Notes under the pieces: model-generated
Databases searched by the model: none
What the model was told of the DNA's origin: nothing
The model's input: the letters and a program-made list of their open reading frames with translations, nothing else
Part shown: one piece after another, positions 7,203 through 23,848 of the stretch
Layout: every line of letters starts with the position of its first letter
How positions within the stretch are numbered: the first letter of the stretch is position 1
Assembly: GCF_010977555.1 (NCBI RefSeq)
Contig: NZ_CP048815.1
Span: 3,588,501-3,652,500, forward strand
Direction: 5' to 3'
Source of the DNA: Caulobacter rhizosphaerae
GTDB lineage: Bacteria > Pseudomonadota > Alphaproteobacteria > Caulobacterales > Caulobacteraceae
DNA: 64,000 nt
Translations under genes and position numbers: made by a program

Positions 7203-10200
7203 TTACGCTTCCGCGCGGTCGAGAGGATCGCCGTCGTCGACGGCGCCGTCCCAGCGCGTGCAGCGATCCACGGCGTCGACAAGATCCGCCGCCCTGATCG
7301 GCTTGGAGACCAGGCCGTCGAACCCATGGTCGACGCCAAGCAGCCCCAGGTCCGAATCCGCGGTGAAGGCCAGAACCGGCACGTCCTGGTTGGGACCCGA
7401 CCGATTCCGGATCTCGCCCAGGGCGTCGACGCCAGAAACGCCGGGCATGCGCAGGTCCATCAGGATGCAGTCGAACGGCGTGACGGCGGCGCTCTCGATC
7501 GCCGCACGGCCACCGCCGGCCTCGGCGACTTCGGCGCCCATCTGTTCCAGCACGGTGCGCGCCAGCTCGCGGTTGACGGGATTGTCGTCGACCACCAGCA
7601 CTCGAACCCCATCCAGGTTGCGGCCGGCGGTTTCGGGGGCCACGGCGACCAGCTCGTCGTTCGAACCGACAGCGACCTTGGCCGCGATATGAAAGCTGAA
7701 CACCGTGCCCTGGCCAGGAACGCTGCTCACCGCGATGCCGCCGTCCATGGCTTCGGTCAGGCCCTTGCAGATCGCCAGGCCCAGGCCGGTTCCACCATGC
7801 TTGCGCGTCGACGAGGCGTCGACCTGCGAGAAGCGCTGGAACAGCTTGGTCTGCTGCTCGGCGCTCATGCCCGCGCCCGTATCCTCGACCCGCATGCGCA
7901 GCCTCGCCGCCTCAGGATCGTAGCCGACGAACAGCCGCACCGCGCCCCGCTCGGTGAACTTGATCGCATTGCCCACCAGATTGAGCAGCACTTGCCGGAC
8001 GCGATCCGGATCGATCATGACCCGTTCGGGCAGCTCGCCGTCGGCCTGGCACTCCAGCCACAATCTCTTGGCGTCGGCCTGGGGCGCGAACAGAGCCAGG
8101 GCGTCCTGGGCCACGGCCAGGGGCGAGACGGCGCGCGGCGCGATCTCGACCTGGCCGGCCTCGAGCTTGGAGAAGTCCAGCACGTCATTGACGATCGCCA
8201 GCAGCGCCTGACCCGCGCTCGACACCCGCTGGACGTAGCGCTGCGAAATCTCGTCCAGCTCGGGACGCTGGGCCAGCAGTCCCGAGAAGCCGATCACGGC
8301 CGTCAGGGGGGTGCGGATCTCGTGGCTCATATTGGCCATGAACTCGCCCTTCACCGCCGCCGCCGCCTCGGCTTCGGCGCGAGCGGCCGCCAGGGCCTCC
8401 TCCTGACTGACCTGGGCGGTCACGTCGCGGATCACGTCGAGGAACCCGACCGCGGCCTCGGTCGCCGGGTCGCGCAGCAGGGACGGGTTGGATTCCAGCC
8501 AGACGTCGCGCTTGCCCGACCTATGCGGCACACGCCAGCGCACCCGTTCGGGCCGCTTGCCCTTGGTCAGGTTGCGATAGACCCGCCTGACCCTCAGGCG
8601 ATCCTCGGGATAGGCCAGCTCCAGCGCGCTGCGGCCCATGATCTCGTCCGGCGTGTAGCCCAGCAAGGCGCGGGACGACGCGGCGCAGAACGTGACCTTT
8701 CCGCCCAGGTCGGCGGTCAGGATCATGTCGGTGGTGTTTTCGGCCATCAGCCGATAGCGGGCCTCGCTGTCCTTCAGTGCGGTTTCGGCCGCCCGCCGGG
8801 CGGTCAGGTCCTCGATCTGCGAGATGAAATAGCGCGGCGAGCCGTCGGGATTGTCGACCCGAGAGACCGCCAGCTGGCTCCAGACGATCGAGCCATCCTT
8901 GCGGATATATCGCTTGTCCATCCGGTAGGTCGAGATCCGGCCATTGTAGAGATCGGCCAGCAGGCCAAGGTCGGCGTCCAGGTCGTCGGGATGGGTGATG
9001 GCCTGGAAGTTCAGGCCCAGAAGTTCCTCGTGGCTGTAGCCGACCATCCTGCAGAGCGTGGGATTGACCTTCAGGAACGCCCCGTCGAGTCCGACCAGGC
9101 ACTTGCCGATCGGCGCGTGGGCAAAAGCGGTCTCGAACAGCTCCTGCTGTTCCTTGCGCTTGCTGATGTCCTGCATCAGCGCGGTCAATTCCCAGCCGGC
9201 CGCATCGCGCACCGCGCTGACCGCCAGTTCGATCGGGATCTCGACTCCGTCCTTGCGTCGGGCGGTGGTCTCGATGCGCTGGTCGATCTCGTCACCGAAG
9301 CCCCCGCCCAGGAACGCCGACACGCCGGCCTTACCCGAGGGCAGGATCATCGCCAGAGGAGCGCCGATCGTCTCGTCAGCCGTCCAGCCGAAGGTCAGCT
9401 CGGCGTGGCGATTCCAGCCGGTGATCCGGCCGGCCTCATCGGCGGTGACGATGGCTTGGTGCGCATTGGCGATCAGTTTGCGCGCCCGGTCCTCGCTGGC
9501 CCGCAGCGACTGTTCGAGATTGCGCACCTCGGTGACGTCCCAGTTGACGCCCACCATCCGCATCGGCGCGCCCGCGACGTCGCGCACCACCGTCGCCTGG
9601 GCGCGAACGTGCCGCACGGTCCCATCGGGGCGCACGATCCTGAACTCGGTGTCGTAACGCTTGTCGCCGGACAAGGTGGTCCGGGCCTGGGCCTGCTCCT
9701 CCGCGCGGTCGTCGGGGTGAACGCAGGCATAGAACCGATCGGCGGTCAGGGCTTCGCCGGGGACTAGGCCATAGAGAGCGTACATTCGGTCGTCCCAAGC
9801 CAGGGCGCCGGTCTGGACGTTCCATTCCCAGACGGCGATCTGGCCGGCCTGAGTGGCCAGGAGCACGCGCTCGGACATGGTCCGATAGCGTGCTTCGTCC
9901 TCCGCGCGCGAAGCCTCGGCCAGGACCTGGGCCGTGACGTCCATTACCGTGCCGAACAGCGCGACCACCTGGCCGGCCTCGTCGCGTTCGCAATTGCCGT
10001 GACCTTCGAGATAGCGCAGCTGCCCGTCCGGCAAGATGATCCGGGTGACGGCCAGCTTCCAATCGAGCCCGTCGTGCCGCGCCGCTTCCAGCCGCGCGCG
10101 CAGAGCCGATTGATCATCGGGGTGAACGGCGTCGACGAACTGCTCCAGTCGAAGGTCGAGGCCGGGGTCCAGGCCGTACAGAACAGCGACGTGCGGCGAC

Positions 10201-11552
10201 CAGGTCGTTTCCCCCGTCCGCACGTCGACCCGCCAGTAGCCGATGCCCGCGACCTCCTCGGCCAGGGCGGTCATGCGGGCCATGCGCTCGGCGCGCTCCT
10301 GCAACTCCCGCCGCTCGGTGACGTCCCGAAAGACGTTGACGATCTCGGTCGCCCTCCCCTCGGCGTCGCGGACGAGCTGGGGATTGCCCTCGAACCAGAC
10401 CCAGCGTCCGTCGCCGGTGCGATAACGATGCTGCCGATTGGCGGCCGGATCGGGCGTTTGGCCGGCATAGAGTTGGGCGCTATTGGCGACGAAACGCTCG
10501 CGATCGTCCGGATGAACCAGGCGATCGGCTCGGGTGCCGACCAAGTCCTCGGGCTCGTAGCCCATCGCCCGGCAGGCGGGTGACACGTAGAGCAGCGTCC
10601 CGTCGAGCCCGCAGCGGACGATGACGTCGGACGTGTTTTCGGCCAGCAGGCGATAGCGGGCCTCGCTGGCGCTCAGGTTCTCGAAACTGCGGACCTGATC
10701 GGTGACGTCCTGGAACAGGCCGATCAGGGCGACCACCTCGCCACGCTCGTCCAGTTCGCAACCGGCCTTTGATTGGACCACCCGGAGCTCGCCATCAGAC
10801 CGGACCATCCGCGCCTGGAAGCTGATCGTTGTCTTCATCGCGATCGCCTGATCCATCAGGCTGGAAATTCCGTCGCGGTCGTCAGGGTGGAAGGACTCGA
10901 GCCCCGCTCGATAGGTCGGAACATGGGTTCGACGATCGGCGCCCCAGATCTCGTAGAGCAGGTCCGACCAGTAGACATGGCCCGTTACGACGTCGTAGCG
11001 CCAGTGCGCCACGCCTGACATGGTCTCGGCCAACTTCAACAGGCGGGCCTGTTCCCAGCGCACGCGGTCGAGCCGCGTCCGCTCCAGTTCGTCCAGGACG
11101 ATGCGCGCCAGGGCGCGGAGGCGGTTCAGCTCGCGATCCGTCGGACGGGCGCGAGGCTGGGTGTCGATGACGCAGAGCGTGCCGAGATTGTGCCCCTCCG
11201 GCGAAGTCAGGACCGCGCCGGCGTAGAAGCGGATTCCCTGCTCGCCGATCACCAGCGGATTGGCGAAGAACCTGGGATCGAGGGTCGCGTCCTCGACGAC
11301 CATCACCGCGTCGGGACCCAGCTCGATTGCATGGCTGCAGAACGCGTCTTCCCGCGCCGTCGAGCAGAGGTCCAGGCCCTGGCGCGACTTGAACCATTGC
11401 CGGGTCTCGTCGATCAACGACACCAGGGCGACAGGCGCATCGAACAGATCGGCGGCCAATTGGGTCACCCGATCGAACGCGGCGTCCGGCGAGGTGTCGA
11501 GGACGCCGTAGGCCCGCAACGCCCGAATTCGCCTCACTTCGCTGTCGTTCAT
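7203..11552 (-). CDS. Hybrid histidine kinase with GAF and seven PAS domains
   Basis: A soluble hybrid kinase of 1449 residues starting at the ATG of [16 protein letters not shown]. Its N-terminal GAF domain (to about 165) is of the type that opens with LRAYGVLDT. About seven PAS/PAC units follow, several starting with the [15 protein letters not shown] linker. Then come HisKA with His1077 (MSHEIRTPL), an HATPase domain ([26 protein letters not shown]) and a C-terminal receiver ([25 protein letters not shown]). No membrane span is visible, so it should sense cytosolic cues such as redox, light or small ligands. Cofactor residues cannot be assigned by eye. The single-domain regulator starts one base after its stop. 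Frame upstream of the chosen ATG overlaps the GST gene and is non-coding. Confidence 0.95.
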   Translation of the reverse strand: MNDSEVRRIRALRAYGVLDTSPDAAFDRVTQLAADLFDAPVALVSLIDETRQWFKSRQGLDLCSTAREDAFCSHAIELGPDAVMVVEDATLDPRFFANPLVIGEQGIRFYAGAVLTSPEGHNLGTLCVIDTQPRARPTDRELNRLRALARIVLDELERTRLDRVRWEQARLLKLAETMSGVAHWRYDVVTGHVYWSDLLYEIWGADRRTHVPTYRAGLESFHPDDRDGISSLMDQAIAMKTTISFQARMVRSDGELRVVQSKAGCELDERGEVVALIGLFQDVTDQVRSFENLSASEARYRLLAENTSDVIVRCGLDGTLLYVSPACRAMGYEPEDLVGTRADRLVHPDDRERFVANSAQLYAGQTPDPAANRQHRYRTGDGRWVWFEGNPQLVRDAEGRATEIVNVFRDVTERRELQERAERMARMTALAEEVAGIGYWRVDVRTGETTWSPHVAVLYGLDPGLDLRLEQFVDAVHPDDQSALRARLEAARHDGLDWKLAVTRIILPDGQLRYLEGHGNCERDEAGQVVALFGTVMDVTAQVLAEASRAEDEARYRTMSERVLLATQAGQIAVWEWNVQTGALAWDDRMYALYGLVPGEALTADRFYACVHPDDRAEEQAQARTTLSGDKRYDTEFRIVRPDGTVRHVRAQATVVRDVAGAPMRMVGVNWDVTEVRNLEQSLRASEDRARKLIANAHQAIVTADEAGRITGWNRHAELTFGWTADETIGAPLAMILPSGKAGVSAFLGGGFGDEIDQRIETTARRKDGVEIPIELAVSAVRDAAGWELTALMQDISKRKEQQELFETAFAHAPIGKCLVGLDGAFLKVNPTLCRMVGYSHEELLGLNFQAITHPDDLDADLGLLADLYNGRISTYRMDKRYIRKDGSIVWSQLAVSRVDNPDGSPRYFISQIEDLTARRAAETALKDSEARYRLMAENTTDMILTADLGGKVTFCAASSRALLGYTPDEIMGRSALELAYPEDRLRVRRVYRNLTKGKRPERVRWRVPHRSGKRDVWLESNPSLLRDPATEAAVGFLDVIRDVTAQVSQEEALAAARAEAEAAAAVKGEFMANMSHEIRTPLTAVIGFSGLLAQRPELDEISQRYVQRVSSAGQALLAIVNDVLDFSKLEAGQVEIAPRAVSPLAVAQDALALFAPQADAKRLWLECQADGELPERVMIDPDRVRQVLLNLVGNAIKFTERGAVRLFVGYDPEAARLRMRVEDTGAGMSAEQQTKLFQRFSQVDASSTRKHGGTGLGLAICKGLTEAMDGGIAVSSVPGQGTVFSFHIAAKVAVGSNDELVAVAPETAGRNLDGVRVLVVDDNPVNRELARTVLEQMGAEVAEAGGGRAAIESAAVTPFDCILMDLRMPGVSGVDALGEIRNRSGPNQDVPVLAFTADSDLGLLGVDHGFDGLVSKPIRAADLVDAVDRCTRWDGAVDDGDPLDRAEA

Positions 11553-11697
11553 CTGGACCTCCAAGCCGCCAGCATAGGCCGCAAGGTCCGCAAAACGGGT
11601 TAAGGCGGGCCGCGACAATCGCGCGCGGGTAGACCTGCGCCGCCCGAGCGGACCGACAAAGCGGGTCGGGACCCGGCGTGGGCGGCGGAGCGCGGCT

Positions 11698-12402
11698 TCA
11701 AGGGCGTTTGGGAATCTCCAGGCCACGCTGCACCGCCGGGCGGGCCAGGCCACGCCCCAGCCAGGCCGGCACGTGCTTGAGGCTGGCGTAGTCGACCAGA
11801 TCGCCGGCGCCGTAAAAGCCGACCAGGTTCCGCACCCAGCCCAGGGTGGCGATGTCGGCGATCGTATAGTCTTCGCCCATGATCCAGTCGCGGTCCGCCA
11901 GTCGGCTCTCCAGCACGCCCAGCAAGCGCTTGGATTCAGCGACATAGCGATCGCGCGGGCGCTTGTCCTCGTACTCGCGGCCGGCGAACTTGTGGAAGAA
12001 CCCCACCTGGCCGAACATCGGCCCGACCGCGGCCATCTGGAAGAACACCCAGGCCAGGGTCTCGTAGCGTCGGGCCGGATCCTTGGGCAGGAACTTGCCG
12101 GTCTTCTCGGCCAGGTAGACCAGGATCGCGCCGGACTCGAACAGGCCGAACGGCTTCCCGTCCGGACCGTCGGGATCGATGATCGCGGGGATCTTGCCGT
12201 TGGGGTTCAGCGACAGGAACTCCGGCGTCCAGGTCTCGTTCTGGCCGATGTCGATCATGTGCGGCTCGTAAGCCAGGCCGATCTCCTCGAGCATGATCGA
12301 CACCTTGACCCCGTTGGGGGTCGGCAAGCTGTACAACTGCAGCCGGTCGGGGTGCTGGGCGGGCCAGCGCTGGGTGATCGGGAAGGCTGAAAGATCGGTC
12401 AT
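11698..12402 (-). CDS. yfcG: YfcG/Nu-class glutathione S-transferase-like protein
   Basis: A 234-residue GST-fold protein. The thioredoxin-like N-terminal domain contains LYSLPTPNGVKVSIMLEE, with the Thr-Pro-Asn motif that replaces a catalytic Tyr/Ser in Nu-class enzymes. The LNPNGKIPAI loop and FESGAIL glutathione-binding Glu-Ser are also present. The helical C-terminal domain has the N-capping DYTIADIA motif. YfcG/YghU relatives are disulfide-bond reductases using glutathione. It is flanked by same-strand signalling genes with over 100 bases on both sides, so it is probably its own unit. The exact substrate is unknown. Confidence 0.88.
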   Translation of the reverse strand: MTDLSAFPITQRWPAQHPDRLQLYSLPTPNGVKVSIMLEEIGLAYEPHMIDIGQNETWTPEFLSLNPNGKIPAIIDPDGPDGKPFGLFESGAILVYLAEKTGKFLPKDPARRYETLAWVFFQMAAVGPMFGQVGFFHKFAGREYEDKRPRDRYVAESKRLLGVLESRLADRDWIMGEDYTIADIATLGWVRNLVGFYGAGDLVDYASLKHVPAWLGRGLARPAVQRGLEIPKRP

Positions 12403-12506
12403 GGACGGCTCCGAAAGTAGGAGGCCGCCCCCGCCGGCGCGGCCCAGCTTGTCAGATGGCGCCGGTCGCGCGGCGACAAGGCGCGCTTCGACAGAAATCG
12501 TCTCTC

Positions 12507-14542
12507 CTAGCCCTGCCTTAGCTTGGGCTCTTCCGTGGCGAGGGCGTCGGCGTCCAGCACGGCGCGGATCTTGGCCGCCAGGGCCGGGCCCAGATAGGGC
12601 TTGTCGATCATCGGAAACTCGTTGGCCCAGGACGCAGCCTCGTCCCCCACATAGCCGGAGGTCAGCAAGACCTTGAGCCCAGGCCGTTCCTGCAGCGCCA
12701 GGTGGGCCAGCTGGACGCCGTTGACGCCGCCAGGCATGACCACGTCGGAGAACAGCAGTTCGAAGGTCTTGCGCCCCTTCAGGCGCTTCAGGGCGGCCGC
12801 GGCCGTATCCGCCGTGGTGACTTGGTAGCCCAGGCCTTCCAGCGTCTCGACCGCCATGGCCAGCACCGCCGGGTCGTCCTCGACCACCAGCACCCGCTCG
12901 GAGCCGCCCACGGCCTCCCCAGGCTCCCCGCCGAGGCCGCGCGGACCGGGCGCCGACAGGCTCCGGGGCAGAGAGATTTCAAAAATCGCGCCCTGGCCCG
13001 GCGAGCTTCTTACCGAAACCTCGCCGCCCGACTGCCGCACGAAACCGTAGACCTGCGACAGACCCAACCCCGAGCCCTTGCCGATCTCCTTGGTCGTGAA
13101 GAAGGGCTCGAAGATGCGCGAGGCGACATCGGCGTCCATGCCCTGGCCCGTGTCGCGGACGGTCACCAGGATCCTGGGGGCGTCCCCGTCGACGGTTCTG
13201 GTGGCGATGGACAACACGCCGCCGCCCTCCATGGCGTCGCGGGCGTTAACCGCCAGATTTAGCAGGGCGCTCTCGAACTGGGCTGGGTCGAGGTGAGCTG
13301 GAAGCGGTTCGGTGGCCAGATTCAGGTCGATGCTCACCGCCTCGCCGACCGCCTGCCGCAGCAGCGGCGCGAAGTCGGCGATCAACCCGTTGAGATCGAC
13401 GGTCAGAGGATTCAGGCGCTGGCGGCGCGAGAAGGCCAGCAGCTGACGGGTCAGGGCCCCGCCCTTCTCGGCCGCCAGCCGCACCGCCTCGATCTGACGG
13501 GCGAGTTCGTGCTGCTCGCCGGTTCGCCGCTTGATCAGCTCGATATTGCCTAGCACCACGGTCAGCAGGTTGTTGAAGTCGTGGGCGACGCCGCCGGTCA
13601 GCTGGCCGACCGCCTCCATCTTGCGGGCATGGCTCAGTTGCTCCTCCAGCCCTCGGCGTTCGGTGTTGTCGAGCAAAGTGCCGAACACCACTGCACGCCC
13701 GCTCTCCTCGTCCTGGGCCAGAACGCCCTGGTCGATCAGCGAACGGTACGAGCCGTCGGCGCACCGCCAACGGTATTCGCAGGCATAGGCGCCGGACTTG
13801 CGAGCCTCGGCCTGGGCCCGGGCCACGATATCGACGTCGTCGGGATGGACCCGGCTGATGCCGAAGTCGGCGGTGGCCAGGAAGTCCTCCGCCGAAAAGC
13901 CGGTCAGTTCCATGACATTGCCGCCGACGAACAGCGGCTCGTAGGGCGCGTCGGCGGTGCGCGAGTGGAAGACCACCGGCAGCGCCCGAAGGATCGCCTC
14001 CTGGCGCTCCTGGGTGCGGCGAAGGGCCCGTTCCGCCGCCAGCTTCTCGGCATGGATGCGGGCGTTTTCCTCGATCAACAGGCGCCGGCTCTCCGACTGT
14101 TGCTCGAGTTCAAGCGTCTTGATGTGCAGGTCCACCAGCACTTGCACCTTGGAGCGCAGGATGAACGGGTCCACCGGCTTGAACACCACGTCGACAGCCC
14201 CGGCGGAATAGGCCTTGAAGATGTGGGCCTCGTCCCGGAACACCGCCGTCAGGAAGACGATGGGCACGTCGCGGTTGCGGCGGCGCTGACGGATCAGCTC
14301 GGCCGTCTCGTAGCCGTCCATGCCGGGCATGTGCAGGTCCAGCAGGATCACCGCGAAGTCGTCGGTCAGCAGATGACGCAAGGCCTCCTCGCCCGAACGG
14401 GCGACCACCAGCTCCTGGCCTAAGGTTTCCAAGGCCTGTATGGCCGCGAAAGCATTGCGCTCATCGTCGTCGACAATGAGAATCCGGGTCCTGAGCCGGT
14501 CTTCGGGCGGCGTGACCGCCTGATGCTTGACCGCGGGTACGC

Positions 14543-14546
<4 letters not shown>
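12507..14546 (-). CDS. REC-PAS-kinase-REC hybrid histidine kinase
   Basis: Soluble 679-residue hybrid kinase. An N-terminal receiver (about 20-145; [28 protein letters not shown]) leads through a coiled-coil helix (about 155-195) into a PAS domain with a [11 protein letters not shown] core. HisKA has His322 in [10 protein letters not shown], the NtrB-like HDFNN class. The HATPase domain follows ([25 protein letters not shown]), and a second receiver ends the protein ([19 protein letters not shown]). Its start codon overlaps the end of the upstream giant HAMP kinase by four bases, so the two are co-expressed. The N-terminal receiver may accept phosphate from that kinase, making a relay. Confidence 0.95.
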
Positions 14547-20377
<5,831 letters not shown>

Positions 20378-20386
20378 AGAAATACT

Positions 20387-20414
20387 CCACGTCGAAATCG
20401 TTCGATCTACGTGG
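20387..20414. promoter_or_regulatory. Imperfect palindrome upstream of the multi-HAMP kinase
   Basis: A 6-bp inverted repeat CCACGT/ACGTGG encloses 16 bases that include TCGAA and TTCGA. It lies 10-37 bases upstream of the kinase ATG, overlapping the GGAG ribosome-binding region. It could be an operator or an RNA structure near the start codon. No known factor is recognised. Confidence 0.3.
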
Positions 20415-20425
20415 GCGGCGCTGTT

Positions 20426-20461
20426 GGGAAAGCCGGTCCCGGCGTTTGGAAGCGCTTTCCC
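20426..20461. other. Inverted repeat (8-bp arms) in the mla/kinase gap
   Basis: GGGAAAGC and GCTTTCCC form a perfect 8-bp stem around a 20-base loop that contains a smaller GCCGG/CCGGC-like pairing. It lies about 115 bases after the last gene of the mla operon and before the kinase start. It may help end mla transcription, but there is no T-run, so this is weak. Confidence 0.3.
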
Positions 20462-20576
20462 GCTTCGACGACCCGCACCGAAATCCCCATGCCCTCCCCG
20501 AAACGGTCCAACGCAGGGAAAATTCTTTGGTTCCGCTTACACGGTGAAGCTCTTCACCGAACGCGGTCTACGGTCG

Positions 20577-21035
20577 CTATCGCGCCATTTTCGCGCGGGC
20601 TGACGCCTCGACCTGCTCGACGCCGCGCAGAGCGTCGCCCGAGGCCTCCAGTTGGCCCTTGAAGGCGTGCAGGTCCCGGGTGTCGATGCGGCGGACTTTC
20701 TTGTCGCGCGCCCATTCCAGCCCGATCATCTGTCCCAGCCGGCAGGCCTTGGGCAACAGAGCGGCCTGCTCGGCCGGACCGCCGCGAACCAGCAGCTTGC
20801 CGACGATGCTGTTCCAGTTCGGCGAGCCGGGAATGCAGAGCGGCAGGTGATCGCAATCGCCGGTCCAGAACCGCCTGTACCAGCGCTGGTGCAGCGACGT
20901 GTCGAACCGCAGCGAGCTTGGGTCGAGTTGAGCCCGACAGTCGGCGCGGACGTAATCCTGTGCCTGGACCGTCCCGGCCAGACCGCAACCCAGCGCCAGC
21001 GCCAGAAGCGCCGTTCTCGCCCTTTCCGCCTTCAT
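20577..21035 (-). CDS. Periplasmic protein encoded at the end of the mla operon
   Basis: A 152-residue protein with a clear signal peptide (basic MKAERAR, hydrophobic core, AQA-type cleavage near residue 25). The mature part has four Cys residues (in RADCRAQ, GDCDHLPLC and KACRLG), probably forming disulfides, and a Trp-rich patch (RWYRRFWTGDCD). I do not recognise the family. It begins three bases after the mlaF stop, so it is the sixth gene of the Mla operon and may assist the lipid-transport pathway in the periplasm. This role is contextual inference only. Confidence 0.75.
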   Translation of the reverse strand: MKAERARTALLALALGCGLAGTVQAQDYVRADCRAQLDPSSLRFDTSLHQRWYRRFWTGDCDHLPLCIPGSPNWNSIVGKLLVRGGPAEQAALLPKACRLGQMIGLEWARDKKVRRIDTRDLHAFKGQLEASGDALRGVEQVEASARAKMAR

Positions 21036-21037
21036 GC

Positions 21038-21802
21038 CTAGACCGTGCTGGCCATCGGACCGTCCGCCCGCCCATCGACGAACTGGCGCACATAGGGATT
21101 GTCGGTGCGGTCAAGCTCTGCGGGGGCTCCGCGCCAGACGATCTTGCCAGCGTGCAGCATGGCGATCTCGTCGCCGATCGTCCGGGCCGACGCCAGGTCG
21201 TGGGTGATCGACACGGCGGTGCAGCCCAGCCCCTTTACCTGGTCGACGATCAGTTCGTTAATCGCCGCCGAGGTGATCGGGTCCAGTCCGGTGGTCGGTT
21301 CGTCGAAGAAGATGATCTCCGGATTGGCCACCACCGCGCGGGCCAGACCGACCCGCTTCTGCATGCCGCCCGACAACTCGGACGGATAGGAATCGGCGAC
21401 ATGGACGCCCAGGTGGACGCGACCGAGGGCCTCGACCGCCCGCGCCTTGGCCTCCTTCCGCGGCACGCCGTCGGCGTTGATCAGGCGGAAGGCGACGTTC
21501 TCCCAGACGCTGAGGCTATCGAACAGCGCTGCGCCCTGGAACAGCACGCCGATGCGTTCGAACAGCTTGCGACGCGACGCGCCGCTGACGCCGACCAGGT
21601 CCTCGCCGTCGACCAGCACCTGGCCGGCGTCGGGGCGCACAAGACCCATGGCCACCTTGATGGTCACCGACTTGCCCTGGCCGGACCCGCCGATAATGAC
21701 CAGCGACCGTCCCGCCGCGACGCTGAGATCCAGCCCGTCCAGGACCGGTCCGTCGAAGCGCTTGCTGACGCCCTTCCACTCGAGTTTCGGGATGTCGGTC
21801 AT
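21038..21802 (-). CDS. mlaF: Mla ABC transporter ATPase MlaF
   Basis: ATP-binding subunit (254 residues) of the inner-membrane phospholipid transporter. Walker A is GGSGQGKS (residues 38-45), the Q loop contains GVLFQGAALFDSL, the signature is LSGGMQKR and Walker B is IIFFDEPT, followed by GLDP and a switch His in SITHD. GQGKS in Walker A and GMQKR in the signature are typical of MlaF/Mkl-type ATPases. The start overlaps mlaE by four bases (ATGA). With MlaE, MlaD, MlaC and MlaA it maintains outer-membrane lipid asymmetry. Confidence 0.95.
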   Translation of the reverse strand: MTDIPKLEWKGVSKRFDGPVLDGLDLSVAAGRSLVIIGGSGQGKSVTIKVAMGLVRPDAGQVLVDGEDLVGVSGASRRKLFERIGVLFQGAALFDSLSVWENVAFRLINADGVPRKEAKARAVEALGRVHLGVHVADSYPSELSGGMQKRVGLARAVVANPEIIFFDEPTTGLDPITSAAINELIVDQVKGLGCTAVSITHDLASARTIGDEIAMLHAGKIVWRGAPAELDRTDNPYVRQFVDGRADGPMASTV

Positions 21803-22605
21803 GCGTGCGTGAACAGCGTTGTGAGGAAATAGTCGGACGCGAAGATCAGGATCGCCGAGGACACCACCGCGTGCGTCGTCGCCCGGCCCACGCCGCGCGC
21901 CCCGCCCTTGGCGTTGTAGCCATGGTAGCAGCCCATCAGCGCGACGATGAAGCCGAACACCCCCGCCTTGATCAGCCCGGAGCCGACGTCCCACCCCTGG
22001 ATGAAGTTCATGGTGTTGCGGACATAGATCGTCGAATTGAAGTCCAGGATCCGCACCGCCACCAGCCAGCCGCCGGCCACGCCGATGATGTCGGCCACCA
22101 GGGTTAGCAGCGGCAGCACCAGGGTCGCGGCCAGCAGGCGCGGCGCGACCAGGTAGCGGAACGGGTCGGTCGACAGCGTGCGCATGGCGTCGATCTGCTC
22201 GGTGGCGCGCATGGCGCCGATCTCGGCGGCGATGGCGGCCGAGACCCGCCCCGCCAGCATCAGGGCCGCCAGCACCGGGCCCAGCTCCCGGGTGATGCCC
22301 AGGGCGACGATCTGCGGCATCACCTGCTCGGCGTTGAACCGCCCGCCGCCGGTATAGATGTTCAACCCCAGGGCCGCGCCGGTGAAGATCGCCGTCAGCC
22401 CGACGACCGGCAGCGAGAAGAAGCCGATGGCGACCAGCTGGCGAAGCAGCTGGATGGGAAACCACGGGGGGCTGAACACCGAGATCACGCCGCGCAGGGC
22501 GAACATCCCGACCCCGCCGACCATGCGCAAGGCGCCCAGAGTGGAACGACCGATGGCGCGCACCGGCTTGAATATCGCGGGCGGCGCCGCGTCGGCCGCG
22601 GCCAT
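21799..22605 (-). CDS. mlaE: Mla ABC transporter permease MlaE
   Basis: Permease subunit of 268 residues in the MlaE family. It has an amphipathic N-terminal segment followed by about five hydrophobic spans. The family-typical stretches GLTAIFTGAALGL, ITRELGPVLAALMLAGR and AAIAAEIGAMRATEQIDAM (the EQIDAL coupling region to MlaF) are visible. It sits between mlaD and mlaF, with a one-base gap to mlaD and an ATGA overlap with mlaF. It forms the membrane core that moves phospholipids to or from MlaD. Confidence 0.95.
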   Translation of the reverse strand: MAAADAAPPAIFKPVRAIGRSTLGALRMVGGVGMFALRGVISVFSPPWFPIQLLRQLVAIGFFSLPVVGLTAIFTGAALGLNIYTGGGRFNAEQVMPQIVALGITRELGPVLAALMLAGRVSAAIAAEIGAMRATEQIDAMRTLSTDPFRYLVAPRLLAATLVLPLLTLVADIIGVAGGWLVAVRILDFNSTIYVRNTMNFIQGWDVGSGLIKAGVFGFIVALMGCYHGYNAKGGARGVGRATTHAVVSSAILIFASDYFLTTLFTHA

Positions 22606-22606
22606 C

Positions 22607-23116
22607 TCAGTAGCTGTCCGGAGCCGTGGCGGCCGGGTTCGCCGCAGGCGCGGCGCCGGCCGCCGGCGCGGCGTCGCCTTGCGGCCGCATCACCGAGCCG
22701 ATCAGGCCGAACAGGTCGACCGCGCCCTGGGTGTTGTCGATCTCGCCGCCCGGCTTGATGTCGTCGGCCGCGCCGCCCGGCGCGATCGCCACGTGGACGC
22801 CGCCCAACAGGCTGTCGCTGGTGATCTTGGCGGTGGAGTCGGAAGGCAGTTTGACGTCCGGGTCGAGGCTGAGCTTGGTGACCGCCAGGTAGGTCTTGGG
22901 ATCCAGCCTGATGTCCGAAACAGTGCCCACCTTCACGCCCGCGACGCTGACCGCCGCGCCCGGCGCCAGGGAGCCGACCTGCCCGAACTTGGCCGTCACC
23001 TCATAGCCGCCGGGCTGGCCGCCGACGCCGCCAACGGTCAGCGAATAGACCAGGAAACCCGCCGCCAGGACGAGAACGAGGAACCCCATCAGGGTCTCGG
23101 CCCATTGTTCGCGCAA
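22607..23116 (-). CDS. mlaD: MlaD, MCE-domain phospholipid carrier
   Basis: A 169-residue single-pass protein. The TM helix (about 10-28, MGFLVLVLAAGFLVY) is followed by one MCE domain (GVKVGTVSDIRLDP, then ITSDSLLGGVHVAI and GGEIDNTQGAVDL). The C-terminus is an Ala/Pro-rich tail. MlaD forms the hexameric periplasmic ring of the Mla complex. I chose a TTG start because it leaves the usual short N-terminal stretch with ETL before the TM. The internal ATG at residue 10 would begin within the helix. mlaC ends 63 bases upstream. Confidence 0.93.
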   Translation of the reverse strand: MREQWAETLMGFLVLVLAAGFLVYSLTVGGVGGQPGGYEVTAKFGQVGSLAPGAAVSVAGVKVGTVSDIRLDPKTYLAVTKLSLDPDVKLPSDSTAKITSDSLLGGVHVAIAPGGAADDIKPGGEIDNTQGAVDLFGLIGSVMRPQGDAAPAAGAAPAANPAATAPDSY

Positions 23117-23179
23117 GCCCTTTATCCTTTCGAAGCCCTGCGAGGCGCGCCGCCCGAACGGCCGCCTCGTCCTTTTGTG

Positions 23180-23848
23180 TTACCGCGAGGCGGGACGCTG
23201 GGCGTCTCGCTGCAATTGGCTGATCAACACGTCGATATTGCCGCCGGCGTTATCGATGGTCGAAACGAAGTCCTGTTGCTGGGTGATCGCCAGCCACACG
23301 CCCTTGAACTGGACGTCGACAACCTTCCACGAGGTCCCGCCGCCCAGCACCCGCCACGCCACCGGCAGCGGCTGACCAATCTGGCCGCCCGAAATCGTGG
23401 TGTTGACGATGACGTCGCCCGGCTTGCGAACCGTCGATCCCGTCACCTTCAGAACTTCGCCGTGATAATCGCTGATCCGATTCTGGTACACGCTTTCGGC
23501 GTAGACGCGGAACGCGGCCGCGAACCGCTGGCGTTGGTCGGGCGTAACGGTGCGGGCGTACTTGCCGAGCACGAAATTGGTGATCTTCGGCACGTCGGCC
23601 AACTGATCGATCGCCTGGTGGAAGGTCGCCTTCTTCTGGGCGATGCTCTGGTTCTTGTCGGCCAGGACTGTGATCACCCGCTGGGCGCGGCTCTGCACGA
23701 ACTGCTCGGCCTGGGGATCACGCGCCGCCTGGGCCAAGGCGGGACGGGCTTGGCTCAAAGCGCCCAGGCCAATCAGGGCGACCAGGGCCAGCTGTGCGAA
23801 ACGGCGGGTGGGACGAGCGTCAATCATGGTCGTTTCCGGTGAAGTCAT
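23180..23848 (-). CDS. mlaC: MlaC, periplasmic phospholipid shuttle
   Basis: A 222-residue secreted protein of the MlaC/Ttg2D family. The signal peptide core is LALVALIGLGALSQARPALA. Family features follow: KITNFVLGKYARTVTPDQRQRF, the VYAESVYQNRISDY helix, and the later SWKVVDVQFKGVWLA strand pair with the ending QQDFVSTIDNAGG. It carries lipid between the MlaA complex in the outer membrane and MlaFED in the inner membrane. Its start overlaps the mlaA stop by four bases. Confidence 0.93.
   Translation of the reverse strand: MTSPETTMIDARPTRRFAQLALVALIGLGALSQARPALAQAARDPQAEQFVQSRAQRVITVLADKNQSIAQKKATFHQAIDQLADVPKITNFVLGKYARTVTPDQRQRFAAAFRVYAESVYQNRISDYHGEVLKVTGSTVRKPGDVIVNTTISGGQIGQPLPVAWRVLGGGTSWKVVDVQFKGVWLAITQQQDFVSTIDNAGGNIDVLISQLQRDAQRPASR

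Noticed and set aside
7140..9767. 875-codon plus-strand frame
   Set aside because: Antisense to the seven-PAS hybrid kinase, whose PAS, HisKA and HATPase motifs are unmistakable. High GC leaves the other strand open by chance.
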